From an uncultured Latescibacterota bacterium (GTDB lineage Bacteria; Latescibacterota; UBA2968; UBA8231): a stretch of 64,000 nt of DNA. The notes under the pieces were generated by a model. It worked only from the letters and a program-made list of their open reading frames with translations, ran no database searches and was not told the origin of the DNA. The position numbers were made by a program, and so were the translations under genes. The stretch spans positions 1,984,001-2,048,000 of the forward strand of contig OY282352.1 of assembly GCA_958295495.1 (NCBI GenBank), written 5' to 3'. Positions 51,425 to 61,693 of this stretch are shown one piece after another (within the stretch, counting starts at the first letter, position 1; each line of letters starts with the position of its first letter).

Positions 51425-53299
51425 TCAAAGCCCGATCTCGTGGCGCAGCGACTCGGTCTCGGCGCACCAGTTGCCGACATTCCAGCGGCCAAAGGCCCCC
51501 AAGCCCCCGCACTCGTCCGGTCCGAAATAAACGGGGAGGTGTATCAGCGACAAGCCGTCGTGCGCCCGCGCTTGTTCCAACGCCCTATCCAGCGACTCGG
51601 ACGAATACCCGCCACTCAGCGCGACCACGCCCTCCACCGCCCTCGCCCAAGCCACGTAGTCAACGGCCACGCGGTCGCGGGTGCCGCACTCGGCTCCGTA
51701 CTGGGCCAGTTGCAGGCCCGAGATGGCCCCCATCCGCCGATTGTCTAACAGCAGGATGCACCCGGTCGCTCCGTGCTCTACGCCGTCGATGAGCACCTGT
51801 GGGTTCATGGTGAAAGACCCATCGCCGCTAATGGCCAATCCGTAGAACGGCTCGGACGCTACTGCCGTGGCCAACAGCGCTGAGACCGCAAAACCCATAT
51901 AGCTGGCTCCGGTCTCTGTAAAGGTGCGCCCCAAGCGATCGTCCTCTACTACTTGGAAGCCATTGGCCTGCACGTCGCCGGCGTCGAAAAAGCACACGGC
52001 GTCGCGGACGCGCGCCCAATCCGTGGCCACCTTGATGGCCGTCGGTTGCGTCAGAACCTCCGCGCCCCACACCTCGTCGTACAGCACCGACTTCCGATAG
52101 CGCACGGCCTTAAATGCCGCCCACTCCCGCTTCTTGGCACTACAGGCCCGCAGCCAAGCCGAAGGGGAGGCGTTTTGCATGCGGCTGGCTCTGAGCGCGT
52201 GATTTAATTTTCGCAGCGTCCCGGCTGCATCGCCGACGAAGGCCATGGTCTTGCCGTAGTGGGTGGCGGTCTCTAAATCGGCGTTGATATTGACGACCCC
52301 CTGCACGCGTGGATAGCCCGTGCGCGACGAATCGGCCTGGCAGACAAAGCGCGAGCCAACGGCGATCAAGAAATCGGCTTCCTCCATCGCATAGTTGCCG
52401 CAGATCGAGCCTTTGCTGCCGCCGACGGTCATGTTGCGCGGATGGTCGTACGGCAAGACGCCGGAGACTAAGGGGCTGGTCACCGCTACCGCATCGGCTA
52501 GTTCGAGCAATTCGGCCAACTCCGCCCCGGCCGCACGCGCTCCGCCGCCGACCTTGACGACGACGCGCTCGGCCGCGGCAATGGCGGCTGCCGCCTCTGC
52601 GTAGCGACCTCCATCGGCTGCCGGACCTAGGGGCGGCGGTGCGCCCACAGGCAGCTCGTCCAAATTGAATTGCGCCAGCGCGGCCGGTTGCACATTGAGC
52701 GGCAAGAGCAAGAAAAACGGCCCGGCCCGATGCGGATGCTCCACCGCGTTGAGTCCGCGTCGGAGCGCGGTGGCAAGCGCTAGCGGCGTGTGTAGCGAGT
52801 ACGCCCGGCTCATGGTGCCAAACAGCCGCAGGAAGGCGTTTTGTTCGGTTCCGGGAATCTGCTGCATGTTCGGGCCTTCGTCTTGGGTCGTCTCGTCTCC
52901 GAGCAGATACCAGACGCCCAACCCGTCCGAGCGCGGGACGATGGAGGCCGCCAATGCTTGCAGTGCGCCCGGGCCGATCGAAGTGACGACCGCGCCCTTT
53001 TCTCCGCGCACCCAGCGCAGGGCTGCGGCCGCGTGTGACGCCTCGATTTCGCTGCGAACCCCACAGACGCGCACTAGCCCCGCGTCCTGATAAATCCGCA
53101 ACACCTCGCCGACCTCGGTCGAGCCGTGGCCAAAGACGCAAAAAAAGGTCCTGACGCCTTGCAACCAAAGCCCCAGGACTAGTGCCTCGGATACCGTGGT
53201 GTCGATGCGGCGGCCCAGCACCCCAAGAGCCCCGGCGGCGGCGATTTGCCGCGCCCGCGCCTGCCGCGTCTGGGCTACTTGCGCTGCGGTTGCTTCCAT
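51425..53299 (-). CDS. Acetolactate synthase/IolD-like thiamine-diphosphate enzyme
   Basis: A 624-aa protein with the three-domain layout of the acetohydroxyacid synthase group. The N-terminal PYR domain has GVRTFFCVFGHGSTEVGEVL and the activating Glu in VRSEIEASHAAA. The middle domain has VGGGARAAGAELAELLELAD. The C-terminal PP domain binds Mg-ThDP through GDGSFTMNPQVLIDGV and LDNRRMGAISG. FGHGS near the start recalls IolD, which opens the ring of an inositol derivative. It follows the SGNH hydrolase gene after two bases. It probably cleaves a diketone or 2-oxo acid. Confidence 0.85.
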   Translation of the reverse strand: MEATAAQVAQTRQARARQIAAAGALGVLGRRIDTTVSEALVLGLWLQGVRTFFCVFGHGSTEVGEVLRIYQDAGLVRVCGVRSEIEASHAAAALRWVRGEKGAVVTSIGPGALQALAASIVPRSDGLGVWYLLGDETTQDEGPNMQQIPGTEQNAFLRLFGTMSRAYSLHTPLALATALRRGLNAVEHPHRAGPFFLLLPLNVQPAALAQFNLDELPVGAPPPLGPAADGGRYAEAAAAIAAAERVVVKVGGGARAAGAELAELLELADAVAVTSPLVSGVLPYDHPRNMTVGGSKGSICGNYAMEEADFLIAVGSRFVCQADSSRTGYPRVQGVVNINADLETATHYGKTMAFVGDAAGTLRKLNHALRASRMQNASPSAWLRACSAKKREWAAFKAVRYRKSVLYDEVWGAEVLTQPTAIKVATDWARVRDAVCFFDAGDVQANGFQVVEDDRLGRTFTETGASYMGFAVSALLATAVASEPFYGLAISGDGSFTMNPQVLIDGVEHGATGCILLLDNRRMGAISGLQLAQYGAECGTRDRVAVDYVAWARAVEGVVALSGGYSSESLDRALEQARAHDGLSLIHLPVYFGPDECGGLGAFGRWNVGNWCAETESLRHEIGL

Positions 53300-53301
53300 A
53301 A

Positions 53302-53886
53302 TCAGCGGTCCGACAGATGCCCCCAGATGCACTCGGCCACTGCCCGTCCCAAGAGCTGCGATCCCTCCGCGGTAAAATGTACCCCGTCTTGGGTCAAAAG
53401 CTGTGCCTTCCCCTCGCGTTGGACAACGGCAAACAGGTCGTCAATCGGCACCCCTAGGTCCACCGCCACGGCGCGAGCAGCAGCATTGTAGGCTTCTACA
53501 TCGGCCTCCAAGCGGTCGAAGCCCTTATTCTGGTGGTGCCAAGTCTCGTCCACCGGCGTGGTGGTGGCCCAGACGACGGCCCCGTTCAACTCGCGTTGCA
53601 GTCTTTGCAGTATCTGCCGCACGTTGCGCTCGTATTTGGCCAAGGGAACTTCGGATGCGGCGCCAAAGGCCCTTTTCAAATCGTGCAGCCCACAATTGAC
53701 GTGTGCCAAGTCCGGCTGACGCACGAGAGCCCACTGGTCCAAGTGCGAGAGTACCTTGCGGCTATCGCCGCCGTTTTGTTCGGGTGCCCAGACCTCGGCT
53801 CGGCCCGCCAACTGGCTGACGACATGGTCCTGATAACCCATGCGGATCGAGTCGCCGATTAGGACGACGAGGGGCAAATTATTCAT
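53302..53886 (-). CDS. SGNH/GDSL-family hydrolase
   Basis: A 194-aa esterase-like protein without a signal peptide. The blocks are LIGDSIRMGY (catalytic Ser of GDS), the Gly of NGGDSRKVL, the Asn of VNCGLHDLK, and DGVHFTAEGS (Asp and His). It would hydrolyse an ester or acetyl group in the cytoplasm. Gaps of 6 and 2 bases tie it to the EVE and TPP-enzyme genes. Confidence 0.9.
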   Translation of the reverse strand: MNNLPLVVLIGDSIRMGYQDHVVSQLAGRAEVWAPEQNGGDSRKVLSHLDQWALVRQPDLAHVNCGLHDLKRAFGAASEVPLAKYERNVRQILQRLQRELNGAVVWATTTPVDETWHHQNKGFDRLEADVEAYNAAARAVAVDLGVPIDDLFAVVQREGKAQLLTQDGVHFTAEGSQLLGRAVAECIWGHLSDR

Positions 53887-53892
53887 AAATCA

Positions 53893-54372
53893 TCACGCCG
53901 GGCTGACGCCCCCCATTTTGCAAACTTCCTTCCACTCCTGCTCGGCGACCGGCTGGATCGAGAGCCGCTGGCCCCGCTGCACCACCCGCATGTCGGCGAG
54001 CTTGTCGTTGGCCTTGAGATCAGCGAGGTGGACAAACCGTTTGAACTTGCACTTCCACTTCACGTCGAAGGAAAACCAGCGCGGCTCATCTTCGGTGGAT
54101 TTTTCGTCGTAGTAGCGGTGCTTGTCGTCGAACTGGCTGGGGTCGGGGTAGCCGGCTCGCGCGATCGCCGCGATTCCGGCGATCCCCGGCTCGTCGCAGT
54201 TGGAGTGATAAAAGAACGCCAGATCCCCCTCTTCCATGCTGTCGCGGATAAAATTGCGCGCTTGGTAGTTGCGCACACCCCGCCAATAGCCCGTGCTTTG
54301 CGGCCGCTTCTTCAACTCGTCAAAGGAACACTCGTCGAGTTCGCACTTGACGAGCCAGTATTTTCCAGCCAT
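53893..54372 (-). CDS. EVE-domain protein
   Basis: A 159-aa protein that is almost entirely an EVE domain: KYWLVKCELDECSFDELKK, YWRGVRNYQARNFIRDSM, EGDLAFFYHSNCDEPGIAGI and AIARAGYPDPSQFD. EVE folds resemble PUA/YTH domains and bind modified bases. GGAGGGG precedes the ATG. Stand-alone EVE proteins are of the thymocyte-nuclear-protein type with unknown cellular role. It is 30 bases after the propeller gene. Confidence 0.93.
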   Translation of the reverse strand: MAGKYWLVKCELDECSFDELKKRPQSTGYWRGVRNYQARNFIRDSMEEGDLAFFYHSNCDEPGIAGIAAIARAGYPDPSQFDDKHRYYDEKSTEDEPRWFSFDVKWKCKFKRFVHLADLKANDKLADMRVVQRGQRLSIQPVAEQEWKEVCKMGGVSPA

Positions 54373-54402
54373 GCCTTCCCCTCCGCTTGCGACTCCCTCG
54401 CC

Positions 54403-55104
54403 TCATAGGCTGATTTTGACGACCCATCCAGAGGTGGCGTCGCAATAGACCAGATCCTCGCCAAAAATCGACAGACCATGCGGCTCGGGGTCGCCATCGG
54501 GCACCACAACTCGCTCCAACTCGACCCCGCTCTCCACGTCGAGCTTGACGATTGCGCGGTCGGACGTATGCACCACCCAGATGCCGTCGGCGACCCGCAC
54601 CACGCCGTGCGCCCGTCCGTAGGGCAACTCCAACACGCGCTCGACCGACCAGCCGGCGATCTTGACCTTGCTCAGCGTCTGGCTCTTGAGGGTGGTGATC
54701 CACACGTAACCCTCTTCAAACGGATCGTACTCCATCCCATGCACCCCGCCCCCGCCGGGCACCGGGTAGCGATTGCGGGTCGCGCCGGTGGCCGGATCAA
54801 CCTCGAAAATTTCGCCCGCCCCTTGCGCGGCGTCCGTGGGGCGTGCAGGCCGCCAGAGCGTACCCGCCCCGTTGGCCGCCAACCACAGCGAACCGCCGCC
54901 CCAAGCCATGCCGCTGGTATTGGACGACTCGCTGGGAATATCGCGGATCAAACGAGTGACGCCATATTCAGATGGCTCGGCGATTTCGATCAGCGCCACC
55001 CGGTCGGTAATTTGGTCGGTAATCCACAGGCCTTCTCCTACTACTTGCAGCGCGTTGGGCACCCCGTAGGGGGCGCGGAAGAGCTTCTCTATGGTCCTAC
55101 TCAT
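54403..55104 (-). CDS. Beta-propeller protein of SMP-30/virginiamycin B lyase-like type
   Basis: A 233-aa protein built of strands with repeated GxLWLAANG / GYVWITTLKSQTL / GIWVVHTSDRAIVKLD units, as in six-bladed propellers of the Vgb lyase and SMP-30 class. No signal peptide is present, so it is cytosolic. The few His residues (VHGMEYDPFE, GRAHGVV, PEPHGLSIF) recur at blade starts and could bind a metal. Members hydrolyse lactones or cleave cyclic esters; the substrate is unknown. AGGAGA precedes the ATG. Confidence 0.75.
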   Translation of the reverse strand: MSRTIEKLFRAPYGVPNALQVVGEGLWITDQITDRVALIEIAEPSEYGVTRLIRDIPSESSNTSGMAWGGGSLWLAANGAGTLWRPARPTDAAQGAGEIFEVDPATGATRNRYPVPGGGGVHGMEYDPFEEGYVWITTLKSQTLSKVKIAGWSVERVLELPYGRAHGVVRVADGIWVVHTSDRAIVKLDVESGVELERVVVPDGDPEPHGLSIFGEDLVYCDATSGWVVKISL

Positions 55105-55118
55105 CGTCGTCTCCTAAG

Positions 55119-56090
55119 TCAGTTGTCCCACATCAGCAATACCGCCATTGTCTCGCCCAAGCGGTTGTAGAGCAGGTCAAAGGCCGCTGCCGCTTCGGCG
55201 TAGGGGAAGCGGTGGGTGATCATCTTGGCGAACTGGATCTGGCCCGTAGCCAACAATTCTAGCGCACGGGCCGAACCTGCGGGCCGCTGGTCGGCGTCGA
55301 GATAGCTGCCCACGAGGCGCTTGCCCATGATTTTTTCTGAATAGAGCGGCAGGGGTTCGTCTTCGTATAGGCCCAGCACCTGCAAGAGGCCGCCGCGCTT
55401 GAGCATGTCCTGCGCCTCGGCAAAAGCCCGCGCCCCGGCCCGCCCGCCCACGGCTTCGACCACTACGTCGGCACCCTCTCCGCCGGTCAGCTCCAAGACC
55501 TGTGCAACAGAATCGCCGGCGCTGGCGTCTATCACCGCGTCGGTCCCTAACTCGTGCGCCAGCTCGCAGCGCAAGGGCAACGCATCAATTCCGATGATGC
55601 GCCCCGCGCCCTGTGCCTTGGCCGCCTGCATACAACCGCTGCCGACCAAGCCCTGCCCCTGTATGACCATGACATCGTCCGGGCCGGCCCCGGTCTCCCA
55701 CATCCACAGGACCGAGCTGGTTCCCAGCGGCCAGAAGGTGCCCGCCTCGGGCGACAAGCCCGCCGGCAGGCGTACGACCGCCGGCTTGTGCTGGCTGGCC
55801 GCGACTTCGACCGCCACGTATTCGGCGTGCGGCGCGAGGGCCGCGACCAAGTCTCCGGTTTTGAACTCTGCGACCTCTGCGCCAACCTCTGCGACTCGCC
55901 CCACCAATGAGTAGCCCATGGCGCGGTGGTCGATCGCCTCTTCGCGCACGTAGCGACGCCAAATCTCCGAGCCTCGGCTGATTAGCGAACATTGGGCGCG
56001 AATCAAAATCTCGGTCGGGGTAATAGCCGGAATCTCGACTTCTTCTACCGCGATGTTATAGGCCCCTGCGGGCTTGGCGATGCGTTTCAT
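55119..56090 (-). CDS. Zinc-type MDR dehydrogenase
   Basis: A 323-aa oxidoreductase; GAGGAGG before the ATG at 56090 decides the start. It has a GroES-like N-terminal part (LIRAQCSLISRGSEIWRR, GYSLVGRVAEVG) and a Rossmann domain (VMVIQGQGLVGSGCMQAAKA, GIDALPLRCELAHELGTDAV, GADVVVEAVGG). QCSLISRGSE replaces the ordinary Cys-Gly motif, seen in threonine-dehydrogenase-like and bacteriochlorophyllide-like members. First gene of an eight-gene close-packed run, about 60 bases after a strong terminator hairpin. Confidence 0.88.
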   Translation of the reverse strand: MKRIAKPAGAYNIAVEEVEIPAITPTEILIRAQCSLISRGSEIWRRYVREEAIDHRAMGYSLVGRVAEVGAEVAEFKTGDLVAALAPHAEYVAVEVAASQHKPAVVRLPAGLSPEAGTFWPLGTSSVLWMWETGAGPDDVMVIQGQGLVGSGCMQAAKAQGAGRIIGIDALPLRCELAHELGTDAVIDASAGDSVAQVLELTGGEGADVVVEAVGGRAGARAFAEAQDMLKRGGLLQVLGLYEDEPLPLYSEKIMGKRLVGSYLDADQRPAGSARALELLATGQIQFAKMITHRFPYAEAAAAFDLLYNRLGETMAVLLMWDN

Positions 56091-56150
56091 AGACGGCCTC
56101 CTCGCGGACAATATGGCAAAAATACCGCGTGGGAACCAACCAGCGCGGAC

Positions 56151-56190
56151 AAAAAAACCGGGCGCACCCGCTAAGGTGGGGTGCGCCCGG
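56151..56190 (-). terminator. Rho-independent terminator (possible attenuator)
   Basis: CCGGGCGCACCC (56158-56169) and GGGTGCGCCCGG (56179-56190) make a perfect 12-bp stem with a 9-nt loop. On the minus strand seven T (56157-56151) follow. It ends transcription coming from the leader RNA or metG, 61 bases before the MDR start at 56090. Confidence 0.9.
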
Positions 56191-56260
56191 CTGTACTCTC
56201 AGAAGCTGTGTCGCCGAGGCAACTATGCTCCTGACCAGGTAGTTAATCACCTGGAGTTGA

Positions 56261-56299
56261 TCAAGTGATCAACCTCCCTGCGGTACAATTACTACTCAA
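56261..56299 (-). CDS. Leader peptide (12 codons)
   Basis: TTG at 56299, seven bases after AAAGGAGG, opens MSSNCTAGRLIT and a TGA that falls within the first hairpin. The same frame is open further upstream, but the ribosome site favours this start. A ribosome reaching the stop would unwind that hairpin, the usual geometry of a translation-sensing leader. The codons show no run of one amino acid. Confidence 0.4.
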   Translation of the reverse strand: MSSNCTAGRLIT

Positions 56300-56456
56300 T
56301 GGACCACCTCCTTTCGCTTGTGCGCGCCTCATATCCATACTCCAACTCTGCGCGTCGTTGCGGCCAATGACAAAGCCGGGCTGGCTCGCTCGCATAGCCT
56401 CGAGCCTCAGCGTGGCGGCAACAGAGGCTTCAGGCCCCTGAACCCGTCTTGCGTTT

Positions 56457-56486
56457 AATATGACAAACGCCAAAGAACCATGTCAA
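56457..56486 (-). promoter_or_regulatory. Promoter of the leader RNA
   Basis: On the minus strand TTGACA (56486-56481), an exact -35 consensus, is followed after 18 bases by CATATT (56462-56457), four of six to the -10 consensus. Transcription would start near 56450. It lies 34 bases after the metG stop. Confidence 0.6.
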
Positions 56487-56519
56487 ATGCTTTTTATTTT
56501 TTGCGGCGCCGGACGGCCC

Positions 56520-58430
<1,911 letters not shown>

Positions 58431-58459
58431 TCAGCAGACAAAAAGGGTACGCTCAGTTC

Positions 58460-58500
58460 TCCCCTCCCCATTTGGGGGAGGGGCCGGGGGAGGGGCCGGT
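58460..58500. repeat. GC-rich palindromic block
   Basis: CCCCTCCCC and GGGGGAGGGG around ATTT form an 8-9 bp hairpin, followed by a second GGGGGAGGGG. It lies between the PhyH gene and metG in the metG upstream region. It resembles REP-like intergenic palindromes and has no T tract, so I do not call it a terminator. Confidence 0.4.
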
Positions 58501-58526
58501 TATAGTTAACATAGAGTACAATAATA

Positions 58527-59312
58527 TCAAGGATCATTATAGATGCGCGGCATTAGAAGCTGGCCGCGGCGGGCCAGAGGCAAGCCGGCAAAGGCGCAGG
58601 AATTGCCCCAGCAGTCGAGCGCGGCAGCGGTCTTGTACTCGTTGATGATGGCGTGGCGAGCGCGGAAAGTAAAGTTGTGCCCGGCGCGGTGGACGACGAG
58701 GACGTGGATGATCGCCACGTCGCCCGGCTCGGCCTCCAAGACGACCTGCTCGCTGGCAGGAATGTACTCGTCGGGGATAGTGTGGCTCTTTTCTAAAGTG
58801 GGGAATTCGCCCTTGAGGTGGCTGCCAGGCAGAACCTCGGTGGCCCCGGCTTCAAACCCACTCGGATCGAGGTACGTAATGGCCGCGGCTAAGTCCGGCT
58901 CGGTGTGGCGCTCGTACGGCCAGTCTTGGTGCCAACTCTGGGTGCAGACAAAGCCGGGGGGTTTATTGCGGATCTTGCCGTTGTGGAAATCGAGGTCCGG
59001 GCCTAACAGATCGACCATGACCGAGACGATGCGCGGCTCGGTGAACTGGTCGAACCAGTAGTCGCCGGCCAAGGTCTGATCCATCATGCCAACGACATTG
59101 TGCGGATTGAAGGGGTCGGGCGCGTAGCCTTGCGGCGCGTCCATGAAGGAGTACTTGACGTTCTTGGGCCGGTTTTCCGTATCGGTCACCAGATCGCGGA
59201 ACTGGCAGCGCATCTGCTCCATCTCCGCAGGGCCGTAAAAGCCCTTGAGCAGGAGGTAGCCGTTGTCGTCGAAGAACTGCTTCTGCTCGGGGTCTAAAAT
59301 GAGCAAGCTCAT
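58527..59312 (-). CDS. Phytanoyl-CoA dioxygenase family protein
   Basis: A 261-aa Fe(II)/2-oxoglutarate oxygenase with a canonical active site: H128 and D130 in QSWHQDWPYERH, distal H208 in VVHRAGHNFTFR and Arg 217/219. EVLPGSHLKGEF is the core turn. The ATG overlaps the stop of the MFS gene by 4 nt (ATGA). It ends an operon of a fumarylacetoacetase-like enzyme, two MFS transporters and this oxygenase, suggesting that it modifies a compound taken up by one of them (inference). Confidence 0.92.
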   Translation of the reverse strand: MSLLILDPEQKQFFDDNGYLLLKGFYGPAEMEQMRCQFRDLVTDTENRPKNVKYSFMDAPQGYAPDPFNPHNVVGMMDQTLAGDYWFDQFTEPRIVSVMVDLLGPDLDFHNGKIRNKPPGFVCTQSWHQDWPYERHTEPDLAAAITYLDPSGFEAGATEVLPGSHLKGEFPTLEKSHTIPDEYIPASEQVVLEAEPGDVAIIHVLVVHRAGHNFTFRARHAIINEYKTAAALDCWGNSCAFAGLPLARRGQLLMPRIYNDP

Positions 59313-60463
59313 GGTGCGGCGTCCTTTGCGCTTGGGCGGCTGGGCAGGAAGAAGGCCAATCCGGCGGTCAATATCGGCAGCAGGGCCAAGTATTTCAAGG
59401 TTTCAGCAACGCCGATCTGGTCGCCGAAATGGCCGATCAGCGGCAGCGCGAGGCTGGCCAAGCCCCAGCTAAAGCCCAGTGGCAGGCTGGAGACCAAGCC
59501 CGTATTTTCCGGCGAAAACTCCTGGGCCAAGGCGACCATAATCGAGTTAGAAGACATCAACAGACCGCCGCCCAAAAAGAGCAGGACGTTGCTGACCAGC
59601 ATTCCCTCGACATAGATGAAGGCGTAGAGCGGCGGCACCGAGCACAGCAGCGATCCCCAGACCAGCGGTTTAGGATCGACGCGGTCGGCTAGATAGCCAA
59701 CGGCGAGCGCACCGACCACGCCGGCGATATTGTAGATTCCCAAGGGGATGCCGCCAGCGACGAGACCGAGACCGCGCTCCTGGGCCATGAGCGTCAAAAA
59801 CGTGGCAAAGCCCAGTCCCGATACCGAGCGCAAAATGACGATGGCGGTGATCAGCACGAGGGGCTTGGCTTGGTCGCCGAGACTGCGCCACTGGGCCGTG
59901 CTTTTGCCGTGGGAGAAGTTGGGGTTGCCGAGCGGCACCGCGCGGCAGAGGAGCAGGAGGAACAACAAGCCGGGAATGGAGAGGTAGGGCAGGGCGGCAA
60001 GCCCGAAGGAGTTGGTGTACGCGGGTGCCCACAGCGGCGTTAGGCCCAGCCCCAGCGTACCGCCAAAGATAAAGAGTGCCAAGCCGAAGGAGCGGCGCGG
60101 ACCGCTGAGTTCGCCGGCCAGCGAAAAGACTTGGGGGTGGAAGGCGGCGACCCCAATCCCACCGAGGGTCAGGATGCCGACGAGGGTCAGGTAATTGGGT
60201 GCCAGCCCCATGAGCGGGGAAAAAATGGTCGCCAACGCCAAGCCACCGACGATCAGCCAGCGCCAAGCCATGCGGTCGGCCCACAAGCCCATGAGGGGCT
60301 GGCTGATATTGCATATAGAGACGATGGAACCCAAAAACCCGACCTGCGCCAAGCTCAGCCCCAAGTTGGCCTTGAGCAGGGGCAAGAGCGGGGCCAACAT
60401 CGTGGCGTAGCTATCGACGCAAAAGTGCGAGAGCGTAATGAGGAACAGGCGGAGTCTTTGCAT
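59309..60463 (-). CDS. MFS transporter (fosmidomycin-resistance-like)
   Basis: A 384-aa protein with 12 membrane segments. The major facilitator loop after helix 2 reads LMGLWADRMAWRW, and ALAVGYLADRVDPKPLVWGS is its second-half counterpart. Helix 4-5 region GVAAFHPQVFSLAGEL resembles the fosmidomycin-resistance-like group. Likely an inner-membrane importer or exporter of a small molecule. It precedes the PhyH gene with a 4-nt overlap. Confidence 0.9.
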   Translation of the reverse strand: MQRLRLFLITLSHFCVDSYATMLAPLLPLLKANLGLSLAQVGFLGSIVSICNISQPLMGLWADRMAWRWLIVGGLALATIFSPLMGLAPNYLTLVGILTLGGIGVAAFHPQVFSLAGELSGPRRSFGLALFIFGGTLGLGLTPLWAPAYTNSFGLAALPYLSIPGLLFLLLLCRAVPLGNPNFSHGKSTAQWRSLGDQAKPLVLITAIVILRSVSGLGFATFLTLMAQERGLGLVAGGIPLGIYNIAGVVGALAVGYLADRVDPKPLVWGSLLCSVPPLYAFIYVEGMLVSNVLLFLGGGLLMSSNSIMVALAQEFSPENTGLVSSLPLGFSWGLASLALPLIGHFGDQIGVAETLKYLALLPILTAGLAFFLPSRPSAKDAAP

Positions 60464-60472
60464 TCGCCTAGT

Positions 60473-61690
60473 CTAAGCTGTAACCCCCGCGCCGTCCAGA
60501 CGGCGGCAGAGGCCAAAGGCACCGAGGGCACCGAGGGCACTAAGGGCCGTGCCGAGATAGAAGGGCAGGGCGGCATTTATCTCGATCAGGTAGCCGCCGA
60601 GCAAGCTGCCGACCACCATCGAACCACTCCAAGCGAGGTGGCCCAAGCCGACGAGGCGGTTTTTTTCTTCCGGGGTGGCGACGTCGTTGATGAGACGGGG
60701 GATCAGCGTTGAGACGGCCCAAGCGGTAGCCGTGAGGGCGGCGCCGCAAGCAAAAAGGCCGACGAGGGTGTCGTGCCAAAGGGCAAGTCCCAACGCACTG
60801 AGGAAGACGCCCGCGGCCGAGCCGATAAGCGGTGCGGTGCGGCCAAAGCGGTCGTTGAGATAGCCGACGCCGAGCTGGCAGCAGGCGGCAGCCACCAGCG
60901 AGACGGAGGCAAAGTACGCGGGCAGGGCCTCGCTTTCGCCAACTCGGTAGATCAGCAGGGGCAGGGCCAGCGTCGCCATACCCCAGAAGGTGGTGATGGT
61001 CAGGCGCAGGCTGAGCAGGAGGTGAACCTCGCTGCGGCCCAAAAGCGGGCGGTAGGCCATCCACGTATTGAGGCGCACCGCTTGCGCCGTGGTGGTGGGG
61101 GGCGCGTCGCCGGGCAACAGCGCAAGCGCTAGGGCGATTACCGCAATCATGCCGATGCTCATGGCACCGCCGATCTGGGCGAAGGAATAGGCGGTTTTGA
61201 ACAAGCCGGTACAGAGGCTGCCGAGCGCGTTGCCGAGCGTATTGCTGAGAAAGTAGAGGGCACCGCCCAAACCGAGTCGCGCCGGGGTGACGGCGGCGAT
61301 GAGGATGCTCTGTCCGGCCGTGGACCAAGGGCCGCTGGCCGCGCCCATCGCCAAGAGCAGGCACGACAGCCCCCAAGGGTCTGCGGTGCGAAAGACCAAG
61401 CCGGTGAGCACGCTGCCGACGAGGCCGATCATCAGGGTCGTCTTGCGGCCAAAGCGGTCGCAGAGCCGGCCGGCAACGATGGCAAATATCCCGCCTAGGA
61501 GCAGCAGAATCCCGCGCAGATAGCCGGTAAACCACGGGGGCCGCGCTAGGTCGGCTTCGATATAGACGGGAAAGAGCGCTTGGAAGGGGGCGGAGAGGAA
61601 GCTGTCGAGAAAGTAAATCAAACAAAGGGCCAGGAAGGCGCGGCTGAGCAGCCCGCCTTCCTGGCCCGCGGTCGCGGATGCTGAGTCCAA
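60473..61690 (-). CDS. MFS transporter
   Basis: A 405-aa protein of 12 membrane segments with FAIVAGRLCDRFGRKTTLMI (the DRxGRR loop), a second copy VGYLNDRFGRTAPLIGSAAG and a large central loop. It is a proton-driven major facilitator, distinct from the neighbour downstream. It starts three bases before the fumarylacetoacetase-like stop and ends nine bases before the next MFS gene, so it is in the same operon. Confidence 0.9.
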   Translation of the reverse strand: MDSASATAGQEGGLLSRAFLALCLIYFLDSFLSAPFQALFPVYIEADLARPPWFTGYLRGILLLLGGIFAIVAGRLCDRFGRKTTLMIGLVGSVLTGLVFRTADPWGLSCLLLAMGAASGPWSTAGQSILIAAVTPARLGLGGALYFLSNTLGNALGSLCTGLFKTAYSFAQIGGAMSIGMIAVIALALALLPGDAPPTTTAQAVRLNTWMAYRPLLGRSEVHLLLSLRLTITTFWGMATLALPLLIYRVGESEALPAYFASVSLVAAACCQLGVGYLNDRFGRTAPLIGSAAGVFLSALGLALWHDTLVGLFACGAALTATAWAVSTLIPRLINDVATPEEKNRLVGLGHLAWSGSMVVGSLLGGYLIEINAALPFYLGTALSALGALGAFGLCRRLDGAGVTA

Positions 61691-61693
61691 GGG

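Larger units (their letters stand above)
56151..56450 (-). ncRNA. Structured leader or small RNA with leader peptide
   Basis: A unit of about 300 nt between metG and the eight-gene run, bounded by the promoter and the terminator. After an unstructured first 130 nt it has a very strong Shine-Dalgarno (AAAGGAGG, 56314-56307), a 12-codon peptide, a 7-bp hairpin (GTTGATC/GATCAAC, 56256-56273) that holds the peptide stop, a 6-bp hairpin (CCAGGT/ACCTGG, 56235-56254), a GTTGCC-TCG-GCGAC hairpin near 56210-56225, and the terminator. It is not tmRNA, RNase P, SRP or 6S RNA by any motif I can see. It could be an attenuator leader of the 56090-46805 genes, or an independent RNA. Confidence 0.5.

Noticed and set aside
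58460..58500. GC-rich hairpin as terminator
   Set aside because: No T tract on either side; kept only as a palindromic repeat.
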